Shown: piece after piece, positions 1 through 5,468 of the stretch | Layout of the letters: each line of letters opens with the position of its first letter | Position numbering within the stretch: the first letter of the stretch is position 1 | From: Acidobacteriaceae bacterium | GTDB lineage: Bacteria; Acidobacteriota; Terriglobia; Terriglobales; SbA1 | Direction of reading: 5' to 3' | Length of the DNA stretch: 6,586 nucleotides | Assembly (NCBI GenBank): GCA_003156615.1 | Contig: PMHI01000500.1 | Location: 1 to 6,586 of the forward strand | Made by a program: the position numbers and the translations under genes | Notes under the pieces: model-generated | What the model was told of the DNA's origin: nothing | Databases searched by the model: none | What the model saw: only the letters and a program-made list of their open reading frames with translations

Positions 1-2
1 TG

Positions 3-82
3 GCACGACAGTTTGGCCTGGCCAGCAGTACGGTGCGAGCCATCGAGTGCGCTATCTGAGTCGCTGGTCGGAGGGGCGAAGG
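3..82 (+). pseudogene. Relic of an ISL3-family-like transposase (helix-turn-helix part), frameshifted
   Basis: From base 3 the sequence reads ARQFGLASSTVRAIE, then after a one-base frame change near base 48 it continues as RYLSRWSEGRR (bases 50-82). Joined, this resembles the helix-turn-helix stretch of ISL3-type transposases, where 'TVRAID-RYL-RW' leads into the catalytic domain. Restoring one missing base near 48 would give a continuous frame with one residue between the two pieces. Nothing recognisable as the DDE catalytic domain follows, and stop codons appear soon after, so this is a dead fragment. The window edge cuts off the N-terminal side, so the relic may extend to the left. The match is from memory of the family and is short, so another helix-turn-helix protein is possible. 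Confidence 0.4.
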
Positions 83-197
83 GATCGGGGCTGTACGGGG
101 CTAGTATTCGCGGGAATGTATAGATCATTTTGCGGAGGTTCGGGCGATCCCCTGCTGCACCCTCGGCGTTTGCCAGTCACTCAGGACTTGGATTTGA

Positions 198-217
198 TAT
201 AAGAGGCACGGGGAGGG
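198..217 (+). promoter_or_regulatory. Possible -10 element and ribosome binding site of the FAD oxidoreductase gene
   Basis: TATAAG at 198-203 resembles a -10 hexamer. The G-rich GGGGAGGG at 210-217 is a good Shine-Dalgarno site 9 bases before the ATG at 227 and supports that start. No good -35 lies at normal distance (TTGCCA at 170-175 is about 22 bases away), so the promoter call is weak while the ribosome binding site is solid. Confidence 0.4.
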
Positions 218-226
218 ACGCATCGA

Positions 227-1492
227 ATGACTACGGCTCAAGTTCTTGAGACTTCCGCCCAAGCTCAGATTGTGAAGGATGAGGCGACGGGTTGCTGCAT
301 CGCCGGAGGCGGGCCTGCCGGTGCGATGCTCGCGCTGCTGCTGGCCAGGCGAGGTGCACGCGTTGTGCTGCTCGAGATGCACCACGATTTCGACCGCGAA
401 TTCCGTGGTGACACGGTTCATCCCTCGACGCTTGAGATCCTCGATCAGCTTGGGCTGGCAGAGCGCGTCCACGAACTGCGCAGCAACAAGATTTCAGCGC
501 CCACCCTGCTCACCACCCGCGGCCCCTTCACTCCTTTCGATTTCAGCCGCCTGAAGACGAAATACCGCTACATCCTGATGGTCCACCAGAAGGACCTGCT
601 GGGACTGCTGACACAGGAAGCGAAGAAACACCCCGGCTTCCAGCTCTTGATGGGCGCGAACGTCATTGACCTGATTCGAGAGGACGGCGTGGTTCGGGGC
701 GTGCGATATCAAACAAACGGCGGGATTCATGAATTGCGTGCGGTGCTGACCGTGGGCACCGACGGCCGCTTCTCTCGCTTGCGCCATCTAGCGGGGATCC
801 AGCCAGTTGGCACCTCACCGTCGATGGATGTGTTGTGGTTCCGGTTGCCGCATGTTCCTGAAGAGATCAACGTGCCGGGTGGTGCGTTCGGTGGATTTGC
901 CCGCGGACATATTCTCGGCGGCTTCGATCGCAAGGATTATTGGCAAGTCGCGTTCGTGATCGCAAAGGGTTCTTATCAATCGCTGCGCACAGAAGGAATC
1001 GAAGGGTTGCGGCGGCGGATTGTTCAAATTGAACCCCGGCTGGCAAAGAATGTGGAATCGCTGACTGACTGGCACCAGGTATCCTTGCTTTCGGTCGAGT
1101 CGAGTCGCTGCAGGCGCTGGTATGAGCCCGGCTTACTGCTGATCGGCGACGCGGCGCACGCGATGTCGCCCGTCGGCGGCGTCGGAATCAACTATGCGGT
1201 TCAGGACGCCGTCGTGGCGGCGAACGTGCTCACCAAGCCCCTGCTCGATGGCCACGTTCTGACCGACCAGCTTCGCACCATTCAACGCAAACGCGAATGG
1301 GGGGTACGGATTATTCAAGCCTTTCAAACACAGATCCAGAAGCGAGTGATCGCAACGGCGCTTCGGGCTCAGGAGCAAACGGCCTTGGCCATCCCGTGGT
1401 ATATCCGCGCCTTTACCCGAATTCCATTCCTGCGCGATATCCCGCCCCGGATGATGGCTTTGGGCGTGGTCCGCGTTCGCGTCGAGAATTGA
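227..1492 (+). CDS. FAD-dependent oxidoreductase, aromatic-ring hydroxylase (PHBH-like) type
   Basis: A 421-residue flavoprotein of the FAD_binding_3 / p-hydroxybenzoate hydroxylase superfamily. All three hallmarks are visible. The N-terminal Rossmann dinucleotide motif is GGGPAG (residues 27-32), ending in the ribose-binding Glu50. A DG motif is at residues 179-180 in VGTDGRFSRLR. The FAD ribityl-binding GD motif is at residues 307-308 in LLLIGDAAHAMSPVGGVGIN. The stretch RGDTVHPSTLEILDQLGL (60-77) is typical of a common soil-bacterial subgroup of about 400-420 residues, so the gene looks full length. Family members hydroxylate or epoxidise aromatic or polyketide-like substrates using NAD(P)H and O2 in the cytoplasm; the substrate cannot be read from sequence. 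The C-terminus (about 388-415) is rich in aromatic and hydrophobic residues. The start is supported by GGGGAGGG 9 bases upstream. It stands alone, with no co-directional partner within 300 bases. Confidence 0.93.
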   Translation: MTTAQVLETSAQAQIVKDEATGCCIAGGGPAGAMLALLLARRGARVVLLEMHHDFDREFRGDTVHPSTLEILDQLGLAERVHELRSNKISAPTLLTTRGPFTPFDFSRLKTKYRYILMVHQKDLLGLLTQEAKKHPGFQLLMGANVIDLIREDGVVRGVRYQTNGGIHELRAVLTVGTDGRFSRLRHLAGIQPVGTSPSMDVLWFRLPHVPEEINVPGGAFGGFARGHILGGFDRKDYWQVAFVIAKGSYQSLRTEGIEGLRRRIVQIEPRLAKNVESLTDWHQVSLLSVESSRCRRWYEPGLLLIGDAAHAMSPVGGVGINYAVQDAVVAANVLTKPLLDGHVLTDQLRTIQRKREWGVRIIQAFQTQIQKRVIATALRAQEQTALAIPWYIRAFTRIPFLRDIPPRMMALGVVRVRVEN

Positions 1493-1803
1493 AGTTGCAT
1501 GCGCGAGTTCAGCTCCCGATCCGGCGCCCCGAACATTCCCCCCGCTGCTTATGGCGCGCAGAATCTCTTGTTCAATAAGCGCACTTGCGATGTACGGCAA
1601 AGACCGGCTAGGTTCCGGCTGGCCGATCTTCATGGCGTGAGGTCCATCAATTTCTGACGCGAGGTTGGGGAAAAGGCATCCTTTAAATACTACGGTGGAA
1701 CTTCGAGGTGGGAGAGTTCGTAAGATCCTCATGTCGCACCAGATATCTGGGCAGATCGGGCGCAAACACCCCGATATTTGGTGGCAATCCTAAGGGGGCG
1801 GTC
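1493..1803. other. Intergenic stretch with no supported gene
   Basis: No coding signal that I trust. A long minus-strand frame runs through here, but it continues deep into the oxidoreductase gene as its antisense shadow, has no good ribosome binding site and resembles nothing known to me. Visible elements are a perfect 12-base palindrome CCAGATATCTGG (1739-1750) and a wider imperfect pair, ACCAGATAT (1738-1746) against ATATTTGGT (about 1774-1782). A purine-rich run (about 1791-1800) lies just before the TTG start of the next relic. Confidence 0.5.
1739..1750. repeat. Perfect 12-bp palindrome, possible operator
   Basis: CCAGATATCTGG equals its own reverse complement. It lies about 55 bases before the TTG start of the amidohydrolase relic, so it could be an old operator for that gene. 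The left half is echoed in inverted form, with one mismatch, as ATATTTGGT some 28 bases downstream. A palindrome of this length can occur by chance, so the functional claim is weak. Confidence 0.3.
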
Positions 1804-2058
1804 TTGAGCAATCGACTGTTAGCGAGGACACTGACTGCGTACATCGTTTTTTTAAATGTTGGCTGCGTAGCGCACGCACAGCACGTTGTTGATCAGGGCA
1901 TAGTAATCGAAAATGTCACTTTGATCTCGCCGGAACGCGCCGCTCCGCTGCTCAACGATCCCAGACTCACCATGTCACTGCCGCCGGCGGTCATCGATTA
2001 TTTGCGGTCGGCTGCAGGCGCGAAGGCCCGCACTGCGTGCCAAACGCGGTGGTGTTAG
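1804..2058 (+). pseudogene. Remnant of a secreted amidohydrolase, core deleted
   Basis: An 84-codon frame starting at TTG (1804) behind the purine-rich TAAGGGGGCG (1791-1800). It begins with a signal-peptide-like segment (SNRLLARTLTAYIVFLNVG, then VAHAQ with a plausible cut after AHA). The following IVIENVTLISPERAAPLL looks like the first beta strand of exported metal-dependent amidohydrolases ('V-I-x-N-V-T-L-I-x'). The next words should be the HxH metal site, but the text jumps to NDPRLTMSLPPAVIDYLRS. That resembles the 'DPR-x-x-x-x-PP' linker found after roughly 250 residues in imidazolonepropionase-like amidohydrolases. The frame then ends in a low-quality tail. I infer an in-frame internal deletion plus loss of the C-terminal half. 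No catalytic residue survives. The alternative is a genuine small secreted protein. The family call rests on short motifs. Confidence 0.4.
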
Positions 2059-2197
2059 TTTGGCGCGAAACCGGCGCAGTCCGAAACGCCCGTCCGAGCC
2101 GCGGCCGCGCGGCGTCCACCCGGCAGAGGGCGAAGTGGAACGGGCGCTGCGTGGCCTCTCTGCATGGGGCTTCCATTCTTCTGTAGACTGTTGATTC

Positions 2198-2228
2198 TTG
2201 ACGACAAATGAGTTGTGGACTGTATATC
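2198..2228 (+). promoter_or_regulatory. Candidate promoter of the toxin-antitoxin operon
   Basis: TTGACG at 2198-2203 is a good -35 match. Candidate -10 hexamers are TGTATA (2221-2226, 17-base spacer) or TATATC (2223-2228, 19-base spacer). A start point near 2233-2236 would leave a leader of about 15 bases before the toxin ATG at 2249. The overlap with the palindrome just downstream fits autoregulation. The -10 is weak in either register. Confidence 0.45.
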
Positions 2229-2242
2229 CTAGAACTGGGATA
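2225..2242. promoter_or_regulatory. Imperfect 18-bp palindrome, likely antitoxin operator
   Basis: TATCCTAGAACTGGGATA is palindromic at 7 of 9 paired positions, with the outer TATCC/GGATA arms perfect. It overlaps the candidate -10 and ends 6 bases before the toxin start. HigA-type antitoxins normally repress their own operon by binding such palindromes. The position is what is expected; binding itself is inferred. Confidence 0.45.
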
Positions 2243-2248
2243 ATGTGA

Positions 2249-2635
2249 ATGGCGCGAGCAAAGAGGGTTCTGGGCGAAAAGCCGCTGTTTTGGATCGGAT
2301 CAGCGAAGAGTGATTTGCTGGACTTCCCTGAGGCTGTGAAGGACGAAATTGGTATTGCTTTAAGCGTTGCGCAGTTTGGTGGAAAGCACCCGATCGCAAA
2401 GCCGTGGAAAGGCGAGGGGGCGGGCGTTCTAGAAATAGTTAAGGACTATAGCGGGGACACTTACCGGGCGGTGTACACAGTTAAGTTCGAGAATGCTGCG
2501 TACGTGCTACATGCGTTCCAGAAGAAATCGCCGAAGGGCATAAAGACGACCCAAACGGATGTGGAATTGGTTTCTCGGAGGCTCAAAGCAGCGAGTGAGG
2601 ATTACGAGGTGCGATATGGCAAACGGAAGAAATAG
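2249..2635 (+). CDS. higB: HigB/RelE-like toxin, phage Gp49-like family
   Basis: A 128-residue basic protein of the Gp49-like (PF05973) branch of the RelE/ParE superfamily, whose members are mostly ribosome-dependent mRNA interferases. Visible marks are an N-terminal strand with KPLFWIG (11-17), a helix FPEAVKDEIGIALSVAQFG (26-44), the family's PWKG turn (52-55), the paired strands GVLEIVKDYSGDTYRAVYTV (59-78) and the signature AYVLHAFQKKSPKGIKTTQ (84-102). The last positive strand-turn segment contains the residues likely to contact RNA. The length is at the upper end for the family because of a charged tail (SEDYEVRYGKRKK). The ATG at 2249 has only a weak ribosome site (GGGA about 2237-2240), which would limit toxin synthesis. 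It overlaps the antitoxin gene by 20 bases, the toxin-first order of HigBA modules. The symbol denotes family, not proven orthology. Confidence 0.88.
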   Translation: MARAKRVLGEKPLFWIGSAKSDLLDFPEAVKDEIGIALSVAQFGGKHPIAKPWKGEGAGVLEIVKDYSGDTYRAVYTVKFENAAYVLHAFQKKSPKGIKTTQTDVELVSRRLKAASEDYEVRYGKRKK

Positions 2636-2996
2636 CGAAGTTGTCGTTCAAAGTTCAGGTAACGTGTTTGCAGACCTTGGTCTACGCGATGCCGCCGAGA
2701 AGCAGACACGAGTGCGCCTGGCGGTCGCCATCAATCAGATCATAGAGGCACGTCATCTATCCCAGACTGCAGCGGCACGCCTTCTCGACACCAATCAGCC
2801 GAAGATTTCTGCTTTGGCGAATTATCGTTTGGAGGGGTTTTCGGTAGAACGGCTGATGAATTTCTTGAACGCACTCGACCGTGATGTAGAAATCGTGATC
2901 AGAAAGAAGCCTCGATCGAAGAGGGCGGCGAGAATTATCGTGACGGGCCCCCAACTACGACGGCGTACTTTGCAACCAGAAATCTCGCGATGGTGA
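2616..2996 (+). CDS. higA: HigA-like antitoxin, XRE-type helix-turn-helix
   Basis: A 126-residue DNA-binding antitoxin. The start chosen is ATG 2616, inside the toxin's last codons, because GAGGTG (2606-2611) sits just upstream and the result begins with the typical flexible, polar N-terminus (MANGRNSEVV). The domain is the HTH_37 type of XRE regulator: ARHLSQTAAARLLDTNQPKI (about 45-64) is the helix-turn-helix, with SALANYRLEGFSVERLMNFL following and the closing strand DRDVEIVIRKK (88-98). Proteins of this group bind the partner toxin and repress the shared promoter. The usual length is about 90-110 residues. Here the expected end near RIIVT (107-110) is followed by 16 residues (GPQLRRRTLQPEISRW) that look like translated downstream DNA, so the original stop may have been lost. 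Translation is coupled to the toxin through the overlap. Confidence 0.87.
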   Translation: MANGRNSEVVVQSSGNVFADLGLRDAAEKQTRVRLAVAINQIIEARHLSQTAAARLLDTNQPKISALANYRLEGFSVERLMNFLNALDRDVEIVIRKKPRSKRAARIIVTGPQLRRRTLQPEISRW

Positions 2997-3349
2997 TGAA
3001 TGTCATGAGCGACACCGATGTGCATACTGCAATGCGGGTACCAGCATCCGGTGTCGGATTCTGCGCGCGAAGCCGGTCCACGCGGCGTTCATCAGCATCC
3101 GGCCTTTTCGTCATTCCGTCGTAGTCTTGCAGCCTGGTCCGATTGGCCAAGCGAGTTCCAAGCGCGAATGCCGGCAACGTTGGTAGCGTCCGGTTGCTGC
3201 GAAGCACTCACACACGTCGCATGTTTTGTTGACGATTCACTATCCGCATCACCCGCTACACGGCCAGACTGTAACCGTGGTACGAAGGTTTGTTTCGTTT
3301 GGACCATGCCAATCGTCAGGTCCATACCGGTCGACGCAGTCCATCACCT

Positions 3350-3586
3350 ATGCCTGACCATGCGCAGACCCGCATGTTTTGTGATCCAGAAGAGCAATTG
3401 GGCGAGGGTCGATGATCGATCATCACTGCGCTCATTGAGTGCTTCGGCGAGTTGTTGTCAACCATGATCGACACCGACAGAGATCTATTGGAAGGAAGGT
3501 ATCGAATCGGCAAACCTGACGCTCGCGCTAAAGCTAAAATGAGTGGTGCTGACGAGCCCTCTGTGGTCAGCACATCAGGGGTCTAG
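3350..3586 (+). pseudogene. Possible eroded reading frame, unrecognised
   Basis: In the frame of base 3350 the text reads MPDHAQTRMFCDPEEQLGEG, then Arg and a TGA at 3413. It resumes as SIITALIECFGELLSTMIDT, then DRDLLEGRYRIGKPDARAKA, ending at TAG 3584-3586, 22 bases before the VOC gene. The balanced acidic and hydrophobic composition looks more protein-like than the other frames here. There is no ribosome site of note and I recognise no family. From ATG 3464 it could alternatively be a 40-residue peptide. Chance remains quite possible. Confidence 0.15.
3411..3424. repeat. Perfect 14-bp palindrome
   Basis: GATGATCGATCATC is identical to its reverse complement. It lies 185 bases upstream of the VOC gene and could be a regulator site, but no nearby promoter is evident and it could have arisen by chance. 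Confidence 0.3.
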
Positions 3587-3608
3587 TCGATCATTGGAGG
3601 ACCAAGAG

Positions 3609-4100
3609 ATGACAGGAACCCGCTGTCTGCTGCTCGCTGCGGCCTCGGCGACCGCACTGCTCGTCATGTGGACCGCAAATGCCCAATCCGCTCGTGACAG
3701 GGTACTCGATTCCGGACAGGGTCCAAGACTAGTAAATACTTGTTTGATCACGAAAAACGTAAAGAAATTGGTCGAATTTTACACATCTGTTCTGGAACGG
3801 GATGCACAGATGTCGGGCGAAGATTACGCTGAGTTTCATACAGGCATCGGAGTCCTAGCTATCTTCTCAGCGCAGGCGCAGGATCGGTATATTCCGGGTT
3901 CCGCCGCAGCAGCACACAACAGGAGTGTCATCCTTGAGTTCAGAGTTGCGGATGTCGACGGTGAATATCGGAGGCTTCAGGGCATAGCAAAGATCTGGGT
4001 CAAGCCACCTTCGACGCAGCCTTGGGGGACCAGATCGATTTATTTTCGCGACCCGGACGGGAATCTAGTTGACTTCTACTCTCGACCGGAGGCGCCGTAG
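3609..4100 (+). CDS. Exported VOC-family (glyoxalase/bleomycin-resistance fold) protein
   Basis: A 163-residue protein starting at ATG 3609 behind GGAGG (3596-3600, 8-base spacing); the earlier in-frame ATG at 3543 lacks such a site. Residues 1-26 form a clear Sec signal peptide (MTGTR, then LLLAAASATALLVMW, cut after ANA). The mature part is one VOC unit of two beta-alpha-beta-beta-beta repeats. It starts at LVNTCLITKNVKKLVEFYTS (41-60), continues with DYAEFHTGIGVLAIFSAQAQ (72-91), then the second repeat SVILEFRVADVDGEYRRL (106-123), and ends with TRSIYFRDPDGNLVDFYSRP (141-160). VOC enzymes usually bind a metal through His/Glu at fixed strand positions. Here the first-strand position appears to be Cys and the terminal Glu of 'GNLVEFY' is Asp156, so metal binding may be altered or absent. 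Substrate unknown. It is likely periplasmic. It stands alone, 407 bases before the YCII pair. Confidence 0.85.
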   Translation: MTGTRCLLLAAASATALLVMWTANAQSARDRVLDSGQGPRLVNTCLITKNVKKLVEFYTSVLERDAQMSGEDYAEFHTGIGVLAIFSAQAQDRYIPGSAAAAHNRSVILEFRVADVDGEYRRLQGIAKIWVKPPSTQPWGTRSIYFRDPDGNLVDFYSRPEAP

Positions 4101-4188
4101 CGCATCTTCAATTCGATGGTCAGTTGTCGAAAACAGGGCAACGCCTCTCCCCAGTTTTCTCTGACTGACTTGCACTGTTCCCACAAAG

Positions 4189-4214
4189 GGTACACTCGTA
4201 CCATTACGAGTACC
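4189..4214. repeat. Inverted repeat with 4-base centre
   Basis: The arms ACTCGTA (4194-4200) and TACGAGT (4205-4211) are perfectly complementary around CCAT. The outer GGT (4189-4191) and ACC (4212-4214) extend the stem past a two-base AC bulge. There is no T-run after it, so a terminator for the VOC gene is unlikely. An operator or RNA hairpin is possible. Confidence 0.45.
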
Positions 4215-4432
4215 ACCCGCGCCCAGTTTGCGGGCCGGAGCCTAATAGTTGGTTGGTTACATGCCATTGAATTGGGCTTGGGTTGTTCATAGCTTAGTCG
4301 GGGATGAGGTCTGGAGCAGGGGACGGCGAACGCTACCTCAAAGTTTTTCAAGAAAAGTGTCGATTCGCGCCCCACCCGTTCGACGCGTAAGTGGAGCCGC
4401 ACCGTGCACTCCGTCACTCGCGACATTCCCGG

Positions 4433-4460
4433 TTGCGCGGCGTCGAAGCTTCTATATAAA
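4433..4460 (+). promoter_or_regulatory. Sigma-70-type promoter of the first YCII gene
   Basis: TTGCGC (4433-4438) and TATAAA (4455-4460) are separated by 16 bases; TATATA at 4453-4458 overlaps. The start point would be near 4467, giving a leader of about 40 bases that includes the ribosome site AGGAG (4497-4501). Confidence 0.55.
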
Positions 4461-4507
4461 AGTAGCGGCCCTGATACGGCGTCCGCTCAACATTCAAGGA
4501 GAACACC

Positions 4508-4930
4508 ATGCGTTTCATGATGATCATGTTTCCGAAAGACTACGAAAACGCAAAACCCGGCTGGGTGCCCGACCTCAAAGCCATGGAGGTAATGGGCAAG
4601 TACAACGAGCAACTACACAAAGCCGGCGTGCTGCTCGCGCTCGACGGGCTGACCCCGCCCTCAATGGGCGCGCGTGTCACCTTCAAAGGCGGAAAGTCGA
4701 AAGTTACCGACGGCCCGTTTACCGAAGCAAAGGAAGTGGTCGGCGGCTACTGGATCATCCAGGTGAAGTCGCGCGAAGAGGCACTCGAATGGGCCTCGCG
4801 CATCCCCGGAAAGGATAACGAAATGGTCGAAGTCCGCCGGATGTTTGAGATAACCGACTTCGATCCCGAGACCCAAAAGGAGATCCAAAAGAAGTTCGGC
4901 GACGCCGGCGCTGAGCTGGCCCAGCAATAG
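4508..4930 (+). CDS. YCII-related (DGPF) domain protein
   Basis: A 140-residue cytoplasmic protein of the YCII/DGPF family (PF03795), a dimeric ferredoxin-like alpha+beta fold. The opening strand MRFMMIMFPKD, the LHKAGVLLALDGLTPP segment (36-51) and the signature VTDGPFTEAKEVVGGYWII (66-84) are all present, followed by the helix SREEALEWASRIP (88-100) and the strand VEVRRMFEI (107-115). The charged C-terminal helix (DPETQKEIQKKFGDAGAELA, 119-138) extends past the core. The biochemical role of most DGPF proteins is unknown; they are often found beside ECF sigma factors, but none is present here. Relatives in other clades have His/Asp-based dehydrohalogenase-like activity, which should not be assumed here. 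AGGAG (4497-4501) 6 bases before ATG sets the start, and a good promoter lies upstream. It is paralogous to the gene at 5082. Confidence 0.9.
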   Translation: MRFMMIMFPKDYENAKPGWVPDLKAMEVMGKYNEQLHKAGVLLALDGLTPPSMGARVTFKGGKSKVTDGPFTEAKEVVGGYWIIQVKSREEALEWASRIPGKDNEMVEVRRMFEITDFDPETQKEIQKKFGDAGAELAQQ

Positions 4931-4939
4931 CTTTGTAAC

Positions 4940-4969
4940 TCGCTGAGCTCGCCTGCGAATACTCAGCGA
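4940..4969. repeat. Inverted repeat after the first YCII gene, possible transcript end
   Basis: TCGCTGAG (4940-4947) pairs perfectly with CTCAGCGA (4962-4969) across a 14-base loop, starting 9 bases after the stop codon. Position suggests a 3'-end hairpin, but it lacks a T-tract, so termination would be weak or factor-dependent; mRNA 3' protection is an alternative. Confidence 0.4.
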
Positions 4970-5009
4970 TGCGTGTCGGTTTCAACGAGCATCATTCGAC
5001 GTACATGTA

Positions 5010-5050
5010 GAGAGAGCTTCCGGGCATTTAGGGGCGACGGAAGCTCTCTC
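5010..5050. repeat. Perfect 13-bp-arm hairpin between the two YCII genes
   Basis: GAGAGAGCTTCCG (5010-5022) and CGGAAGCTCTCTC (5038-5050) are perfectly complementary around a 15-base loop. The 3' arm ends 31 bases before the second YCII start and 16 bases before its ribosome site. No T-run follows. It may be a factor-assisted terminator, an mRNA-stabilising leader structure or a long operator; the perfect arms argue for selection or recent origin. Confidence 0.6.
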
Positions 5051-5081
5051 ACTATTCGCAACAAATAGGAGAACCCCCTTT

Positions 5082-5468
5082 ATGCGTTACATGATGCTCG
5101 TTCGAAGCGTTGCTCCCGCAGGGCCCCCGCCTTCAGCTTTCCTTGAGGCAATGGGCAAACTCAGCGCAGAAGGCCGGGAAAGCGGAATGCTAATCGCAGG
5201 CGGCCAGCTGGGCGGCGCGGACGCAAGCGCCCGAGTGCGTCTCGCCGCCGGAAAAATTGGCGTCACCGATGGCCCTTTCCCGGAAGCCAAGGAAGTGATC
5301 GGCGGCTACGCAATTCTCGAGTATGCCGATAAGAAAGCGGCGCTTGAGGGCTGCGCCGGGTTCCTCGAGCTGCATCGCCAACACTGGCCCGGGTGGGAAG
5401 GCGAAATCGAAATGCGAGCCATAGTCCACGAAGATCAGCGCCCCAGCCCCAGCTGCGCCCAACAGTAG
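5082..5468 (+). CDS. YCII-related (DGPF) domain protein, second paralogue
   Basis: A 128-residue YCII/DGPF-family protein. It has the opening strand MRYMMLVRS, the helix AFLEAMGKLSAEGRESGMLI (19-38), GGQLGGADASARVRLAAGK (40-58) and the signature VTDGPFPEAKEVIGGYAILE (61-80). The ending ELHRQHWPGWEGEIEMRAI (96-114) is the common C-terminal pattern of the 'HRQHWPGWEGE' subfamily and is absent from the neighbour at 4508. The two genes are therefore related in the signature but belong to different subgroups, more likely an old duplication or assembly than a recent copy. AGGAG (5067-5071) is 10 bases before ATG, slightly long. The 151-base spacing with two hairpins makes co-transcription uncertain; no clear separate promoter is seen. 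Molecular function unknown. Confidence 0.9.
   Translation: MRYMMLVRSVAPAGPPPSAFLEAMGKLSAEGRESGMLIAGGQLGGADASARVRLAAGKIGVTDGPFPEAKEVIGGYAILEYADKKAALEGCAGFLELHRQHWPGWEGEIEMRAIVHEDQRPSPSCAQQ

Larger units (their letters stand above)
2997..3608. other. Intergenic stretch with no convincing gene
   Basis: Several overlapping open frames exist on both strands, but none has a good ribosome site, a recognisable motif or believable composition. The plus frame at 3018-3467 is rich in Cys, His, Ser and Arg and looks non-coding. The only stretch with protein-like composition is a plus frame at 3350-3586, broken by TGA at 3413, described separately. A perfect 14-base palindrome GATGATCGATCATC lies at 3411-3424. 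The region may be eroded sequence that arrived with, or was left behind beside, the toxin-antitoxin operon. Confidence 0.5.
4101..4507. other. Intergenic stretch with an inverted repeat and a promoter
   Basis: No supported gene. Frames on both strands cross this region but run into or antisense to neighbouring genes without ribosome sites. The identifiable elements are the stem-loop-type repeat at 4189-4214 and the promoter and ribosome site before the first YCII gene, listed separately. No T-tract terminator is visible after the VOC gene. Confidence 0.5.

Noticed and set aside
1133..1765. Long minus-strand open frame of about 210 codons
   Set aside because: More than half is antisense to the FAD oxidoreductase, whose GD and glycine-rich motifs are unmistakable on the plus strand. 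The rest has no ribosome site or recognised motif.
3018..3467. Plus-strand open frame of 149 codons
   Set aside because: Rich in Cys, Ser, Arg and His with no domain pattern, no ribosome site, and competing open frames on the other strand.
4076..4426. Minus-strand open frame between the VOC and YCII genes
   Set aside because: No Shine-Dalgarno site or known motif, and it reaches into the VOC gene antisense.
4249..4818. Plus-strand open frame of 189 codons
   Set aside because: It runs out of phase through the first YCII gene, and its composition there is Arg-rich shadow sequence.
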